This document shows, in pieces, positions 1 to 8,609 of a stretch of DNA of 64,000 nt; within the stretch, counting starts at the first letter, position 1; every line of letters begins with the position of its first letter. This DNA is from Neobacillus nitrireducens (lineage in GTDB: Bacteria > Bacillota > Bacilli > Bacillales > Cytobacillaceae), in the NCBI RefSeq assembly GCF_030915405.1, contig NZ_CP133262.1, positions 3,674,501-3,738,500 of the forward strand. The letters run 5' to 3'. The notes beneath the pieces were generated by a model. The model was not told the origin of the DNA. It saw nothing but the letters and a program-made list of their open reading frames with translations, and made no database searches. The translations under genes were made by a program, and so were the position numbers.

Positions 1-1046
1 GAATATTAGTTCCAGGTATTCAGGCTAACACGATTGCTGTTGGATTTGAAAATACAATGGGTCTCAATAAAAGCATTACCGGCCTTATCCTTGTTGCATT
101 ACTTGCCATCATTATTTTTGGCGGTGTTAAGCGAATCGCTTCTGTTGCAGATAAAGTTGTACCTTTTATGGCTTTAGGGTATGTGATTGTCACGTTCGTT
201 CTTTTAATTGCTAATGCATCAGAAATTCCAGCAATGTTTGGGTTAATTATTTCAAGTGCATTTGGAGCAAATGAAATGTTTGGCGGTATGATCGGTGCAG
301 CGATTGCATGGGGTGTTAAGAGAGCGGTATTTTCCAACGTTGCTGGTGTAGGGGAAGGAACCTATAGTTCAGCCGCTGCTGCTGTATCCCATCCAGCAAA
401 ACAAGGTCTTGTTCAAGCATTCTCCGTCTATATTGATACCATCATTGTTTGTACTGCTACTGCACTTATGATTCTAATCACTGGCATGTACAGCGTTACG
501 CCAGAAGGACAGCAGCCGATTGTTGACAAGATCCCAGGTATTGAAGCTGGGCCAATGTGGACACAAGCGGCTGTTGAAAGCGTTATCCCTGGATTTGGCA
601 GTTTGTTTGTTGCTATTGCTATCTTCTTCTTTGCTTTTACAACTCTAATGGCTTACTACTATATTTCTGAAACAACCCTCTTTTACCTTGGCAGAAATAG
701 AAATTTAAAAGGGTTTAAAGTAGGCTTAATGATTCTTTTCTTAGGAATGATCTACATTGGAAGTGTCGAAAACGCATCCCTATTATGGGGACTTGGTGAC
801 TTTGGCTTCGGAAGCATGGCATGGCTAAACTTAGTAGCTATTTTAATGCTAACGAAAACAGCCTTAAAAGTATTTAAAGATTATGAACAACAAAGGAAAG
901 CAGGAATTGAACCAGTCTTCGATCCTATTAAACTCGGCATTAAAGGTGCTGATTTTTGGGAAGAGAAAGTGAAAGAGGGCAATTCAAAACGTAAGAAGAA
1001 AATAGAAGGAAAGCAATCGGAAACAGAGAACACTGTCAATTTTTAA
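1..1046 (+). CDS. Sodium:alanine symporter family protein (AGCS), 5'-truncated
   Basis: The reading frame is open from the first complete codon at position 3, so the N-terminal part lies outside the window. About 348 residues remain. The visible start contains PGIQANTIA and FENTMG, typical of the amino acid carrier (AGCS/DAACS) family, which imports alanine or glycine with Na+. Several hydrophobic membrane segments follow, including a GVGEGTYSSAAAAVSHPAKQG-like loop near residue 117 that fits the family's conserved cytoplasmic loop. The C-terminus is a basic tail rich in K, R and E. A perfect 16-bp terminator follows at 1186-1224. Substrate is inferred from family only. Confidence 0.88.
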   Translation, partial: ILVPGIQANTIAVGFENTMGLNKSITGLILVALLAIIIFGGVKRIASVADKVVPFMALGYVIVTFVLLIANASEIPAMFGLIISSAFGANEMFGGMIGAAIAWGVKRAVFSNVAGVGEGTYSSAAAAVSHPAKQGLVQAFSVYIDTIIVCTATALMILITGMYSVTPEGQQPIVDKIPGIEAGPMWTQAAVESVIPGFGSLFVAIAIFFFAFTTLMAYYYISETTLFYLGRNRNLKGFKVGLMILFLGMIYIGSVENASLLWGLGDFGFGSMAWLNLVAILMLTKTALKVFKDYEQQRKAGIEPVFDPIKLGIKGADFWEEKVKEGNSKRKKKIEGKQSETENTVNF

Positions 1047-1185
1047 TTTTAAAACCCTTATTACGGGTAGTGACAGCCTCGCTGGTGGAGCATGATTCTT
1101 ATAATTTTATGATTTGTTATTAAGCTAAATTATTGTTGTGCAATCTTCAAGTAAAGAAGGCGGTTACAGAACAAATTTCTGGACA

Positions 1186-1224
1186 AAATACCCCTATTCT
1201 AAATTTTTTAGAATAGGGGTATTT
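1186..1224 (+). terminator. Rho-independent terminator after the symporter gene
   Basis: A perfect 16-bp inverted repeat (1186-1201 and 1209-1224) encloses a 7-nt T-rich loop. The A-run at the left arm and T-run at the right arm mean it can work in both directions. The rest of 1047-1420 shows no convincing gene. Confidence 0.8.
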
Positions 1225-1420
1225 CATGCTAGTTTAATCTTTTACAAGCTATTCCATCGTTATCATTACCCTCAAGTCTATGAGAAATAATCTAGAATTC
1301 ATAAGAAAAGGAAAACTAATATCAAACAGAGATTTTTTAATCGATGTAGCCCTCAAATAATATAAATATTTTGAAGGATGTTACAATTTACTTGTCAATT
1401 GATAAGTAAAGGGTGAGAGG

Positions 1421-2008
1421 ATGAAGCTACTAGTAATATACACTTATCCAAATCATAAAAGATTAAATTATGCATTTTTACAAGAGGTGATGAAAGGAAG
1501 TAATGAAAATCCAAACATCAAGGAGTTACAGGTCTTAGATTTATATGAAGAGAACTTTAATCCGCTTCTAGTGTTTAACGAGCAAAAACGAAGACGTGAT
1601 ATGCATATGGATCCTCATATTGAAAAATATAGACAACAAATTACATGGGCTGACAAGATTGTTTTTATCTATCCTATTTGGTGGGGAAGGCCTCCCGCGA
1701 TGCTTTTGGGGTATATCGATCAATTATTTGCTTCCAATTTTGCCTATCAAGATCAGAAGGGGCTTTTTCCAAAAGGGCTGCTGAAAGGAAAGTCTGTTAT
1801 TTGTATATCCACCATGAAGGGTCCCACTCACTATCCCTTTCTTTGGTTGAATAATGCACATAAAACGCTGATGAAAAGAGCCTTATTTAATTTTGTGGGA
1901 ATCAAGAATGTGAAGTTTTTTGAATTTGGAAATATGGAAAGTCCAAAGGGAAAACAAATGAAAAGGCTAGAAAAGATTGATACATATTTTCAAAGACTAC
2001 AGCACTAA
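1421..2008 (+). CDS. NAD(P)H-dependent oxidoreductase, flavodoxin-like fold
   Basis: This 195-aa protein begins MKLLVIYTYPNHKRLNYAF, the first strand and phosphate-binding loop of the flavodoxin-like NAD(P)H:quinone oxidoreductase family (KefF, YwrO, GSP14). Further family marks are the YPIWWGRPPAMLLGYIDQ segment near residues 84-101 and ISTMKGPTHYP after it. Family length is about 175-200 aa, so it is complete. It likely uses FMN or FAD to reduce quinones or other electrophiles in the cytoplasm. The start has a GAGAGG-type RBS just upstream. It stands alone, with no neighbour that points to a substrate. Confidence 0.82.
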   Translation: MKLLVIYTYPNHKRLNYAFLQEVMKGSNENPNIKELQVLDLYEENFNPLLVFNEQKRRRDMHMDPHIEKYRQQITWADKIVFIYPIWWGRPPAMLLGYIDQLFASNFAYQDQKGLFPKGLLKGKSVICISTMKGPTHYPFLWLNNAHKTLMKRALFNFVGIKNVKFFEFGNMESPKGKQMKRLEKIDTYFQRLQH

Positions 2009-2161
2009 AATTGAAAAGGTTCGTTATTTTTCCAAAATCCAAGCTAGTTGGAGGATATTTCAATAGACGCTCAAATTCAGTTATTGTTTCCTACCCCCTC
2101 ATTCATGTTGAATCGTTCGTATTCTATTCATATGAACACGCAAAAAAATGAGGGGTAGAAC

Positions 2162-2956
2162 ATGAATAAACTAACCAAGGGAGCCCTTGCCATGGTATTC
2201 GCGGGGTCTGTTACGTTTTCTGTCACCAACGCTTTGTTAGCCGATCAACCGCTTAAACGATTAGCCAAACAAATTGCTTTACCTATTTCCGCCGACCGAA
2301 AACAAGCGGATGTAGTCGACCGAGCAGAAAAAAGGGTGAAAGTTCAAACGCCAGCAACGAATGTGAACGACCATGATAATGAAGCTGGCCAAATATCTTT
2401 GAAAAATAGCGATACGGCTATAGCAGCCATTCAAACAAATAGGGAAAAATCCAGCAATCGCACGACAACCAGTCCGACTTATAAGAATGAAACAACAACC
2501 TCAACGTCTGTGGCAACAACGATATCTGTGAAAAGCACAAAAGCGCCAACCACAACGAGTACACCTAAAACACCGGTTGCACTGTCGAAGCCAAGCACTA
2601 CCACAACAAGTGGAACCAAAAAGCCTGTTACAGCAGCGAAACCAGTGACAACTACGAAAGTACCAACAGCAACGAATCCTGGGACAAGTGCAAAAGCACC
2701 AACAGCAACGAATCCTGGGACAAGCGCAAAAGCACCAACAACATCGAAACCTGGGACAAACTCAAAAACACCAGCAACAAAGACTACACCTGCAAAGTCG
2801 AGTTCGAAAACAAAAACGGCAACCACAGCAAAATCTAATCCATCAAGTACGACCACAACAAAAACCAACCGCGGACAGCAGGTTTCTCAAGCGGCAAAAG
2901 AAAAAGCAGCGAGCCGTAAGGATAGTAAAACGCAAACCAACGTAAACAATATGTAA
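2162..2956 (+). CDS. Secreted Thr/Ser/Lys-rich low-complexity protein
   Basis: A 264-aa protein of unknown function. Residues 1-27 look like a signal peptide (MNKLTKGALAMVFAGSVTFS, then an Ala/Leu stretch). The rest is strongly biased to Thr, Ser, Lys, Pro and Ala with almost no hydrophobic core, so it is probably disordered and extracellular. A 12-residue unit close to PTATNPGTSAKA occurs twice exactly and once degenerately around nucleotides 2668-2775. An RBS (gaggggtaga) precedes the ATG. Possible roles are a wall-associated spacer or linker. No catalytic motif or wall anchor was seen. Confidence 0.6.
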   Translation: MNKLTKGALAMVFAGSVTFSVTNALLADQPLKRLAKQIALPISADRKQADVVDRAEKRVKVQTPATNVNDHDNEAGQISLKNSDTAIAAIQTNREKSSNRTTTSPTYKNETTTSTSVATTISVKSTKAPTTTSTPKTPVALSKPSTTTTSGTKKPVTAAKPVTTTKVPTATNPGTSAKAPTATNPGTSAKAPTTSKPGTNSKTPATKTTPAKSSSKTKTATTAKSNPSSTTTTKTNRGQQVSQAAKEKAASRKDSKTQTNVNNM

Positions 2957-3030
2957 TATTTTCAAAATGGATCGTCATCTATTGGCAAGGGGCTCCGTTA
3001 ACTATCGCAAACATTAAAACTGTAATACAA

Positions 3031-3071
3031 AAAGACCTTCAAATTGTATGGTAATTTGGAGGTCTTTTTTT
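3031..3071 (+). terminator. Rho-independent terminator
   Basis: A 15-bp hairpin (3031-3045 with 3053-3067, one G-U pair) is followed by a run of T. It ends transcription of the Thr-rich gene. Confidence 0.8.
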
Positions 3072-3118
3072 GTTGCTGCTATAACTGAATGCTGATTTCA
3101 CTGTGTTTGAAAAATAAA

Positions 3119-3300
3119 CGGAGAAATTCCGGCTAAATTGGGAAATACCCATATTTCCTTAAAAATAAGGGGAGTTTTTCCGCTTATATGATCCAAATCT
3201 TTAGATTTTGACTTATTTAGAAGAAGTAACCGGAATATCTCCGCTTATATCTGCTTCTTTTGCTGCCACTATAAACAATAGACGGAAATTTTCCGCCTAT
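3119..3300. repeat. Cluster of four degenerate palindromes between genes
   Basis: Four related palindromes of the form CGGAAATTTTCCGC followed by (T/C)TAT begin near 3119, 3168, 3230 and 3282. Each can form a small hairpin (GGAA/TTCC arms). They fill the space between the terminator at 3031-3071 and the convergent gene ending at 3434. No gene is evident in 2957-3433. Confidence 0.5.
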
Positions 3301-3433
3301 GAATTCATACCTACCCATATATCGATACGAGAAGGCGAAAATGGTTTGCATTATCCTGTGCAAATTGATGTTTAATCTATTGGCGATTCTTTTTTATAAA
3401 AATAGACCCTCCCCAAATGGGAAGGACCTACTC

Positions 3434-6400
3434 TTAAATTGATTCCTTAACTTTCACAATCGAGGTTTCCTGAGTTACATTTCCTTTGCGTTTTAGTTTC
3501 CCCCAACCAACGGTGACGCCCTTGATGGCCGAGAGGATTGATTTTACCACCACATAAGTCATCAACTGTTTGTACAGAATTCGTTGTAAAAACAATGAAC
3601 TTAGTGGTCTCGGACTTTCCTTCTCCAACCGGAAGGCATAGAGAGATGTAAGGAGATCGAGCAGGTAAAAAAGAATAAATCCAATCGCTGCTTTTTCAGG
3701 GTGCGGTTGAAAAAGGGCGATTATAAACAATAGATCGGCAATGGGCGATATCGTTTGATAGATATATTGGAAAAGCCACATGTTTGGAAGAGCGATAAAT
3801 CCTAATGAGTGATGTTTTTTATTAAATAGAGCCTCGCGATGCTTCCATAAGCATTGTAATGTACCATAAACCCAGCGATAACGCTGTTTTGCCAGACTTT
3901 TAATATCTTCTGGCACTTCTGTATAGGCATAGGCCTTTTCCTCAAATTCAATCGTTTTTCCCTGGCGTAAAAGCGTAAGCGTGATATCGGTATCCTCGGC
4001 CAGTGTATCTTCTTGAAAGTAGCCGGCCTTTTCTACGTCCGTCTTTCTCCAGGCACCGATGGCACCAGGTACTACTGTAATGCAATTGAGTGCCGCAAAG
4101 GCCCTTCGCTCAAGGTTAAAGCCGGTTACATATTCGATATGCTGCCAGTTTGTAAGAAGGTTCCCCTTATTGCCGACCTTCACATTACCGGAGACCGCAG
4201 CGACATTTTCATTTTTAAAATGGTTCACAAGCAAGGAAATCGCATTTTCAGCGATGAGTGTATCAGCGTCTAGTGCGACGATGATTTCTCCGTTTGCTTC
4301 TTTAAAACCAAGATTCACCGCCGAAGATTTTCCCCCGTTAGGCTTTTGAATCAATCGGATAAGAGGATGGTTTGCATAGGTTTCTTGTACGACCACGGCC
4401 GTCTCATCCTTTGATCCGTCGTCGATAATCAGTATCTCAAAGCTTGGATAATCGCTCGCCAAAATAGAATCAACGGTTTTGCCAATCACCTTTTCCTCGT
4501 TATAGGCCGCAATCACGACACTGACAAAAGGAGTAAAGCTAGGGTCGATCTCCGTCGCTTTATACCTTCTTACCTGTCTCCTTGAAAGGAAAACGAAGAC
4601 AGCCAGCCGCAAGATTCCGATAATAATGGCTGAGTAGAATAGGAAGCTTAATCCTGATTGCCAGGCCTGGATCACCATAAATACGGCCTTGTCATAGATC
4701 AAATAAGGGTTATCCTGATGAACAGGTGGCATGATTTGACGATCACTTTTTCCAATGAGATCTGCCACGGTGGTAAATGTATAGCCGCGCTGTTTGAGTT
4801 CTTTAATAATTATCGGCAAGGCTTTTACCGTGTTGGAACGATCACCGCCGGCATCATGCATCAAAATGATATTTCCTTCAGGCAGTTGTTTCAATACCAA
4901 CTTCACCATCTCATCACTAGAAAGCCTTTGCCAGTCATCGGAGTCAATTAATTCACCGACCATAGTATATCCCATATCTTGGGCGCGTACGATTGGCTCC
5001 AGTTCGTTCCTTGTGTTTGGTTCGGCATTGGCCACAAACGGCGGACGGAAAAGTGTCATCGAATGACCGGTAATTTCTTGAAATAATCGCTGATTGGCAT
5101 TTAGCTCCATTTTGGTTTGAAAGGGTGTAATCGATGCTACCTCGGGATGGGTAAAGGTATGGTTGCCAATTTCGTGGCCTTCTTTATACATCCTTTTAAC
5201 CAGTTCTGGATGCTTTAATGCGTTCTCTCCGATAATAAAGAAGCTCCCTTTAACGTGATTCTTGTCCAAAATATCCAATATTTGTGGTGTGTAGGTTGGA
5301 TCCGGGCCATCATCAAAGGTAAGGACGACTTCCTTACCTTTCGGCTTACCGTACCGAACCACTTCTGTAGGCTTTGCTAATTTACGATAGGTTTCGGTTT
5401 GAATCAGCCCATTTGAATTCATTTGAAGCGTTCTTTTCCCTTTTTCTGCTGAAGAAACAACGTTCAAAATCTCACCAGCACCTGAATAATGAACAGAATT
5501 CGGACTGGCAAAGGTTTCAAGGGCCTGGGATGGATTGTTGATTGCCTTTGGCTTATTGATATAACTCCAGATGGAAGGATCTTCAGAACCGAGACGCCAA
5601 ACTGCGATTCCCTTTGAGCCGTGATTGATCGCTAACTTCATTTGATTATAAAACGAAGCTGCATCTAAAAACCAAACGGTATGGTTTTTTCCATTTCTTT
5701 TGTATCGTACATAAGGGTTGCCTATCTGTTGATTCCATTGGATTTGGAGATTAGTTCCCATTCCTAAATCCATGATATCCCCGAAGCCAACCGTAGCGGC
5801 GGGCTTATTAGAGTTTTCCTCCCAGTCGTAACCGAAACTTCCCAAACTGACAACCAATTTTTCGGGAGGAATCGTGAGCTGGGTTAAGTTCTTTTGTACC
5901 CAATCAGATGAAGCGACTGGTCCAGGTTTACCCATAGGGTAATGCTGGTCATAGAGCATGACAATCATCCGGTCCACGTTCGCTGCTAAAGACGTATAGT
6001 TAAAGCTATTGTTTTTCGGCGGAACATCCAGTGTGACCATGAGACCTTGCTTATGAAATGCGTCGTAAACATTTTCGATAAAATGAGTGAAATCATCTTT
6101 GTCGGTGGGTTGGATGTCTTCAAAATCTATATTTATTCCATCAAAGTCATTTGTTTTTACATAATCCAACAGCTTTTTAATGAAAAGATCTTCAGCACCA
6201 GGCGTTACGAATAACCGGTGCAGAACTTCGCCGTCCCATTTATTATTGTTAAAATTATTCACCAAGGGAAGAATCTTTATATTATGGGCTTTGGCCGCGG
6301 CGATCACCGATTTGTCCGTGCTTGTTTTCAGGGTAAGTCCGGATGTAAGCTGCATCCAGCCCGGTACTAATGCCGTAATCGAATCAATATTTTTTTTAAA

Positions 6401-7126
6401 AGAAGTCCGGCTGCTTTTGTCCCAATTGACGTAAAAACCATACACCTCTTGCCTTTTATTCCATTGCCCGCTATTTTTTGAAACAAGTGGGGCACGACTT
6501 GTTTTTTGAATTTGCGAGGCGAGTTGTTTCTCACTGAAACTTGTATTAATCGGCTCAATCCCGCTCTTTGCAGCACTGTTACTCAATTGCAGCTCAGGAA
6601 ATTTAGGATTCGTATTCAGACTTTCCACAAAAATAGCCGATACTAAAATAATTAAAATCGTAAAGCCTGCACTCATTCGTTTGATAATCGACCATCGTCT
6701 GTGGGCAGAGTCAAGGAAGACTTGGTCTTGATTAATTTCCCTCTTTTTCAGTCCTAGATTGTAAAACCAATGGAAGATAAAGTAGCAGACAAGACCAATC
6801 AACCCGCCAAGCACTCCTGATACTATCGATTGCTGGAGCTGTATATTAGACTTGAGGTTAGCGAATAACCAGAAATCTTCTAGTAGATGAAAATTCTGGA
6901 TCGGTAAATGACTCATCTTTGGGATGAAAATTGGAATTAACGTTCCAAGCAATAAGGCGATAATATTCAGACGCAACAAAAGGGAAAGAACGAGCAATAA
7001 GGGAATTCTGACACTATCAATAGGCAAAAATCCTAGAAAAAACCCAAGTGTGCTAGCCACCGCACCTGCACTGCCGGTGACAGGGGCAAATAATGAGCTA
7101 ACAAACCACCTAAAAATTCGATTCAC
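3434..7126 (-). CDS. DUF2062-like / GH18 / polysaccharide deacetylase / GT2 fusion protein
   Basis: This 1230-aa protein joins several enzyme modules. Residues 1-125 are multi-helix membrane segments resembling DUF2062 (RLNIIALLLGT), and a further membrane helix lies near 150-170. Residues about 225-525 are a GH18-type domain with DGINIDFED; E336 is the expected acid. Residues about 595-790 are a NodB/CE4 deacetylase with TFDDG (603-607) and HTFTH (H656, H660). A membrane helix follows near 830-850. Residues about 865-1100 are a family 2 glycosyltransferase with a DAD motif near 952 and QRYRW at 1081-1085, and membrane helices end the protein. The set recalls PgaB plus PgaC, so synthesis and trimming of a beta-linked GlcNAc-type exopolysaccharide is likely by inference. 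GTG start with AGGAGG spaced 7 nt. Confidence 0.88.
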   Translation of the reverse strand: MNRIFRWFVSSLFAPVTGSAGAVASTLGFFLGFLPIDSVRIPLLLVLSLLLRLNIIALLLGTLIPIFIPKMSHLPIQNFHLLEDFWLFANLKSNIQLQQSIVSGVLGGLIGLVCYFIFHWFYNLGLKKREINQDQVFLDSAHRRWSIIKRMSAGFTILIILVSAIFVESLNTNPKFPELQLSNSAAKSGIEPINTSFSEKQLASQIQKTSRAPLVSKNSGQWNKRQEVYGFYVNWDKSSRTSFKKNIDSITALVPGWMQLTSGLTLKTSTDKSVIAAAKAHNIKILPLVNNFNNNKWDGEVLHRLFVTPGAEDLFIKKLLDYVKTNDFDGINIDFEDIQPTDKDDFTHFIENVYDAFHKQGLMVTLDVPPKNNSFNYTSLAANVDRMIVMLYDQHYPMGKPGPVASSDWVQKNLTQLTIPPEKLVVSLGSFGYDWEENSNKPAATVGFGDIMDLGMGTNLQIQWNQQIGNPYVRYKRNGKNHTVWFLDAASFYNQMKLAINHGSKGIAVWRLGSEDPSIWSYINKPKAINNPSQALETFASPNSVHYSGAGEILNVVSSAEKGKRTLQMNSNGLIQTETYRKLAKPTEVVRYGKPKGKEVVLTFDDGPDPTYTPQILDILDKNHVKGSFFIIGENALKHPELVKRMYKEGHEIGNHTFTHPEVASITPFQTKMELNANQRLFQEITGHSMTLFRPPFVANAEPNTRNELEPIVRAQDMGYTMVGELIDSDDWQRLSSDEMVKLVLKQLPEGNIILMHDAGGDRSNTVKALPIIIKELKQRGYTFTTVADLIGKSDRQIMPPVHQDNPYLIYDKAVFMVIQAWQSGLSFLFYSAIIIGILRLAVFVFLSRRQVRRYKATEIDPSFTPFVSVVIAAYNEEKVIGKTVDSILASDYPSFEILIIDDGSKDETAVVVQETYANHPLIRLIQKPNGGKSSAVNLGFKEANGEIIVALDADTLIAENAISLLVNHFKNENVAAVSGNVKVGNKGNLLTNWQHIEYVTGFNLERRAFAALNCITVVPGAIGAWRKTDVEKAGYFQEDTLAEDTDITLTLLRQGKTIEFEEKAYAYTEVPEDIKSLAKQRYRWVYGTLQCLWKHREALFNKKHHSLGFIALPNMWLFQYIYQTISPIADLLFIIALFQPHPEKAAIGFILFYLLDLLTSLYAFRLEKESPRPLSSLFLQRILYKQLMTYVVVKSILSAIKGVTVGWGKLKRKGNVTQETSIVKVKESI

Positions 7127-7356
7127 GCGGACTCCTCCTATAGGGTAGTGGAACTATTTTACTAGATTCATGTTATAAGATTAAAGTTATCTCATGCAGC
7201 TGACGAATAGATTTTTCGACAAAAAACGGCTGTCTCCAAAAAATTAGCTAATCATCTTAAGATTTTGGGGGTAGGTTGAAAAACTCCTGTTATCTTTTAT
7301 TTGGTAATAGAGGGATATTATTATAAACTACTTTTAAATAATTGTTTGAAAAAGTA

Positions 7357-7385
7357 TTGACACCCTATATAAATGCGACTAAAAT
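7357..7385 (+). promoter_or_regulatory. Sigma-A promoter of the ribose operon
   Basis: TTGACA (7357-7362) and TAAAAT (7380-7385) are separated by exactly 17 nt. Transcription should start near 7392, giving an untranslated leader of about 210 nt that carries the cre site and three operators. Confidence 0.8.
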
Positions 7386-7389
7386 AAAA

Positions 7390-7404
7390 ATGCAAACGAT
7401 TACA
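7390..7404 (+). promoter_or_regulatory. Catabolite response element (cre) for CcpA
   Basis: The 15-mer atgcaaacgattaca fits the Bacillus cre consensus WTGNAANCGNWNNCW at every defined position. It overlaps the predicted start site, a position at which CcpA usually represses. This implies glucose repression of ribose use. Confidence 0.7.
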
Positions 7405-7436
7405 AGACGTAGAAGTTAATCTTTTTTTGATCCGTA

Positions 7437-7450
7437 TGTAACGGGTTACA
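7437..7450 (+). promoter_or_regulatory. RbsR-type operator 1
   Basis: tgtaacgggttaca is an inverted repeat with 6-nt arms and a GG centre. It is the first of three identical copies in the rbs leader. Confidence 0.7.
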
Positions 7451-7498
7451 CAAGATTAAATATCTGCCTAATAATAAGTTCTTTTTTTTAAAGGTGTG

Positions 7499-7512
7499 TG
7501 TAACGGGTTACA
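7499..7512 (+). promoter_or_regulatory. RbsR-type operator 2
   Basis: An identical 14-mer, here extended to 8-nt arms (gtgtaac and gttacac flanks). It starts 62 bp after copy 1 and is preceded by a T8-9 run like copy 3. Confidence 0.7.
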
Positions 7513-7558
7513 CAAGGAGTCATTCATTTGAAAGACAATTCTTTTTTTTACTAAAATG

Positions 7559-7572
7559 TGTAACGGGTTACA
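7559..7572 (+). promoter_or_regulatory. RbsR-type operator 3
   Basis: A third identical 14-mer, 60 bp after copy 2 and 33 bp before the rbsR start codon. RbsR binding here could block transcription elongation. Confidence 0.7.
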
Positions 7573-7604
7573 TAAATGATTTAGCAAGGGTGAGGGGGGA
7601 CAGC

Positions 7605-8609
7605 ATGAGCACCATTAAAGAAGTAGCTGCTGAAGCAAACGTGTCTGTTGCCACTGTTTCCAGAGTCTTAAATAATAAAGGGTATGTGAATGAGGAAACC
7701 AGGAAAAAGGTTTTGCTCGCCATTGAGAAATTAAATTATGTACCAAATGAAGTGGCAAGAAGTCTTTTTAAGAAACAATCGAAGACCATTGCCCTCATTG
7801 TTCCAGATATTAAGAACCCGTTCTTTCCTGAAGTGGCACGAGCGATTGAAGATGTGATGAGTAGTCAGGAATATACCTTAATCCTTTGTAATTCGGATGG
7901 GAATGTTGAAAAGGAAATCATGTATTTGGATGTGATGAAGCAGAAATATGTGGATGGCATTATTATTGTCACGAGTACATTGACGCCTAAGCATATTGAA
8001 AGTAGAGACATCCCAATCGTCGCGTTAGACCGGCCCATCAGCAGCGAATTGCCCTCTGTTTCCGTTAATAATTTTGAAGGAGCAAAGCAGGCAGTACAGT
8101 ATTTGAAGGCGATTGGCTGCAAAAAAATTGCCCATATTCGCGGTCCGCACAAGATCAGCAATGCGGATGAACGCTATAAGGGCTACTTAGCTGAAGTGGG
8201 ACATGAACCCTGGTTTCATCCTGATTTAGTGGTGGATGGAAACTATCATGTGGAGCAGACAACAGAGGCAGCCACGAGATTGCTCCTAATGAATCTTGAT
8301 ATTGATGGAATCTTTGCAGGGAACGACTATATGGCGGTAGGAGTATTGAAGGCTGCACGAAAGCTAGGGATTCGGGTGCCAGATGATTTATCGTTGATCG
8401 GCTTTGATGGAATCCAATTGAGTCAATTAATCAGTCCTGAAATCACAACCATGGCACAGCCGATCTATGAGTTGGGTTCAACGGCAGCTGAGCTGCTGCT
8501 TAAAATGATTGAGGGAAAGATGGTCGAGAAATTCGATTATCAGTTTGAAGTGTCGTTAATGAAAGGCCAATCTACAAGGGCTTTAGGAGTGATACCATTT
8601 GAAAAATAG
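7605..8609 (+). CDS. rbsR: Ribose operon repressor, LacI family
   Basis: A 334-aa LacI/GalR-type regulator. Residues 1-22 form the DNA-binding helix-turn-helix (MSTIKEVAAEANVSVATVSR), followed by a hinge helix (NYVPNEVARSL) and a periplasmic-binding-protein-like sugar-sensing domain. The frame is open from 7494, but the ATG at 7605 is preferred because GTGAGGGGGGA lies just upstream and the LacI N-terminus begins there. The upstream extension would run through operators 2 and 3. It is the first gene of rbsRKDACB and presumably represses its own operon through the three operators at 7437-7572, released by ribose or a phosphorylated derivative. Confidence 0.92.
   Translation: MSTIKEVAAEANVSVATVSRVLNNKGYVNEETRKKVLLAIEKLNYVPNEVARSLFKKQSKTIALIVPDIKNPFFPEVARAIEDVMSSQEYTLILCNSDGNVEKEIMYLDVMKQKYVDGIIIVTSTLTPKHIESRDIPIVALDRPISSELPSVSVNNFEGAKQAVQYLKAIGCKKIAHIRGPHKISNADERYKGYLAEVGHEPWFHPDLVVDGNYHVEQTTEAATRLLLMNLDIDGIFAGNDYMAVGVLKAARKLGIRVPDDLSLIGFDGIQLSQLISPEITTMAQPIYELGSTAAELLLKMIEGKMVEKFDYQFEVSLMKGQSTRALGVIPFEK

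Noticed and set aside
2479-2868. Leftward Val/Phe-rich ORF inside the Thr-rich gene
   Set aside because: Antisense shadow of the ACA/ACC-rich repeats.
7494-7604. Upstream extension of the rbsR reading frame
   Set aside because: It runs through operators 2 and 3, lacks an RBS, and the LacI DNA-binding domain begins at 7605.
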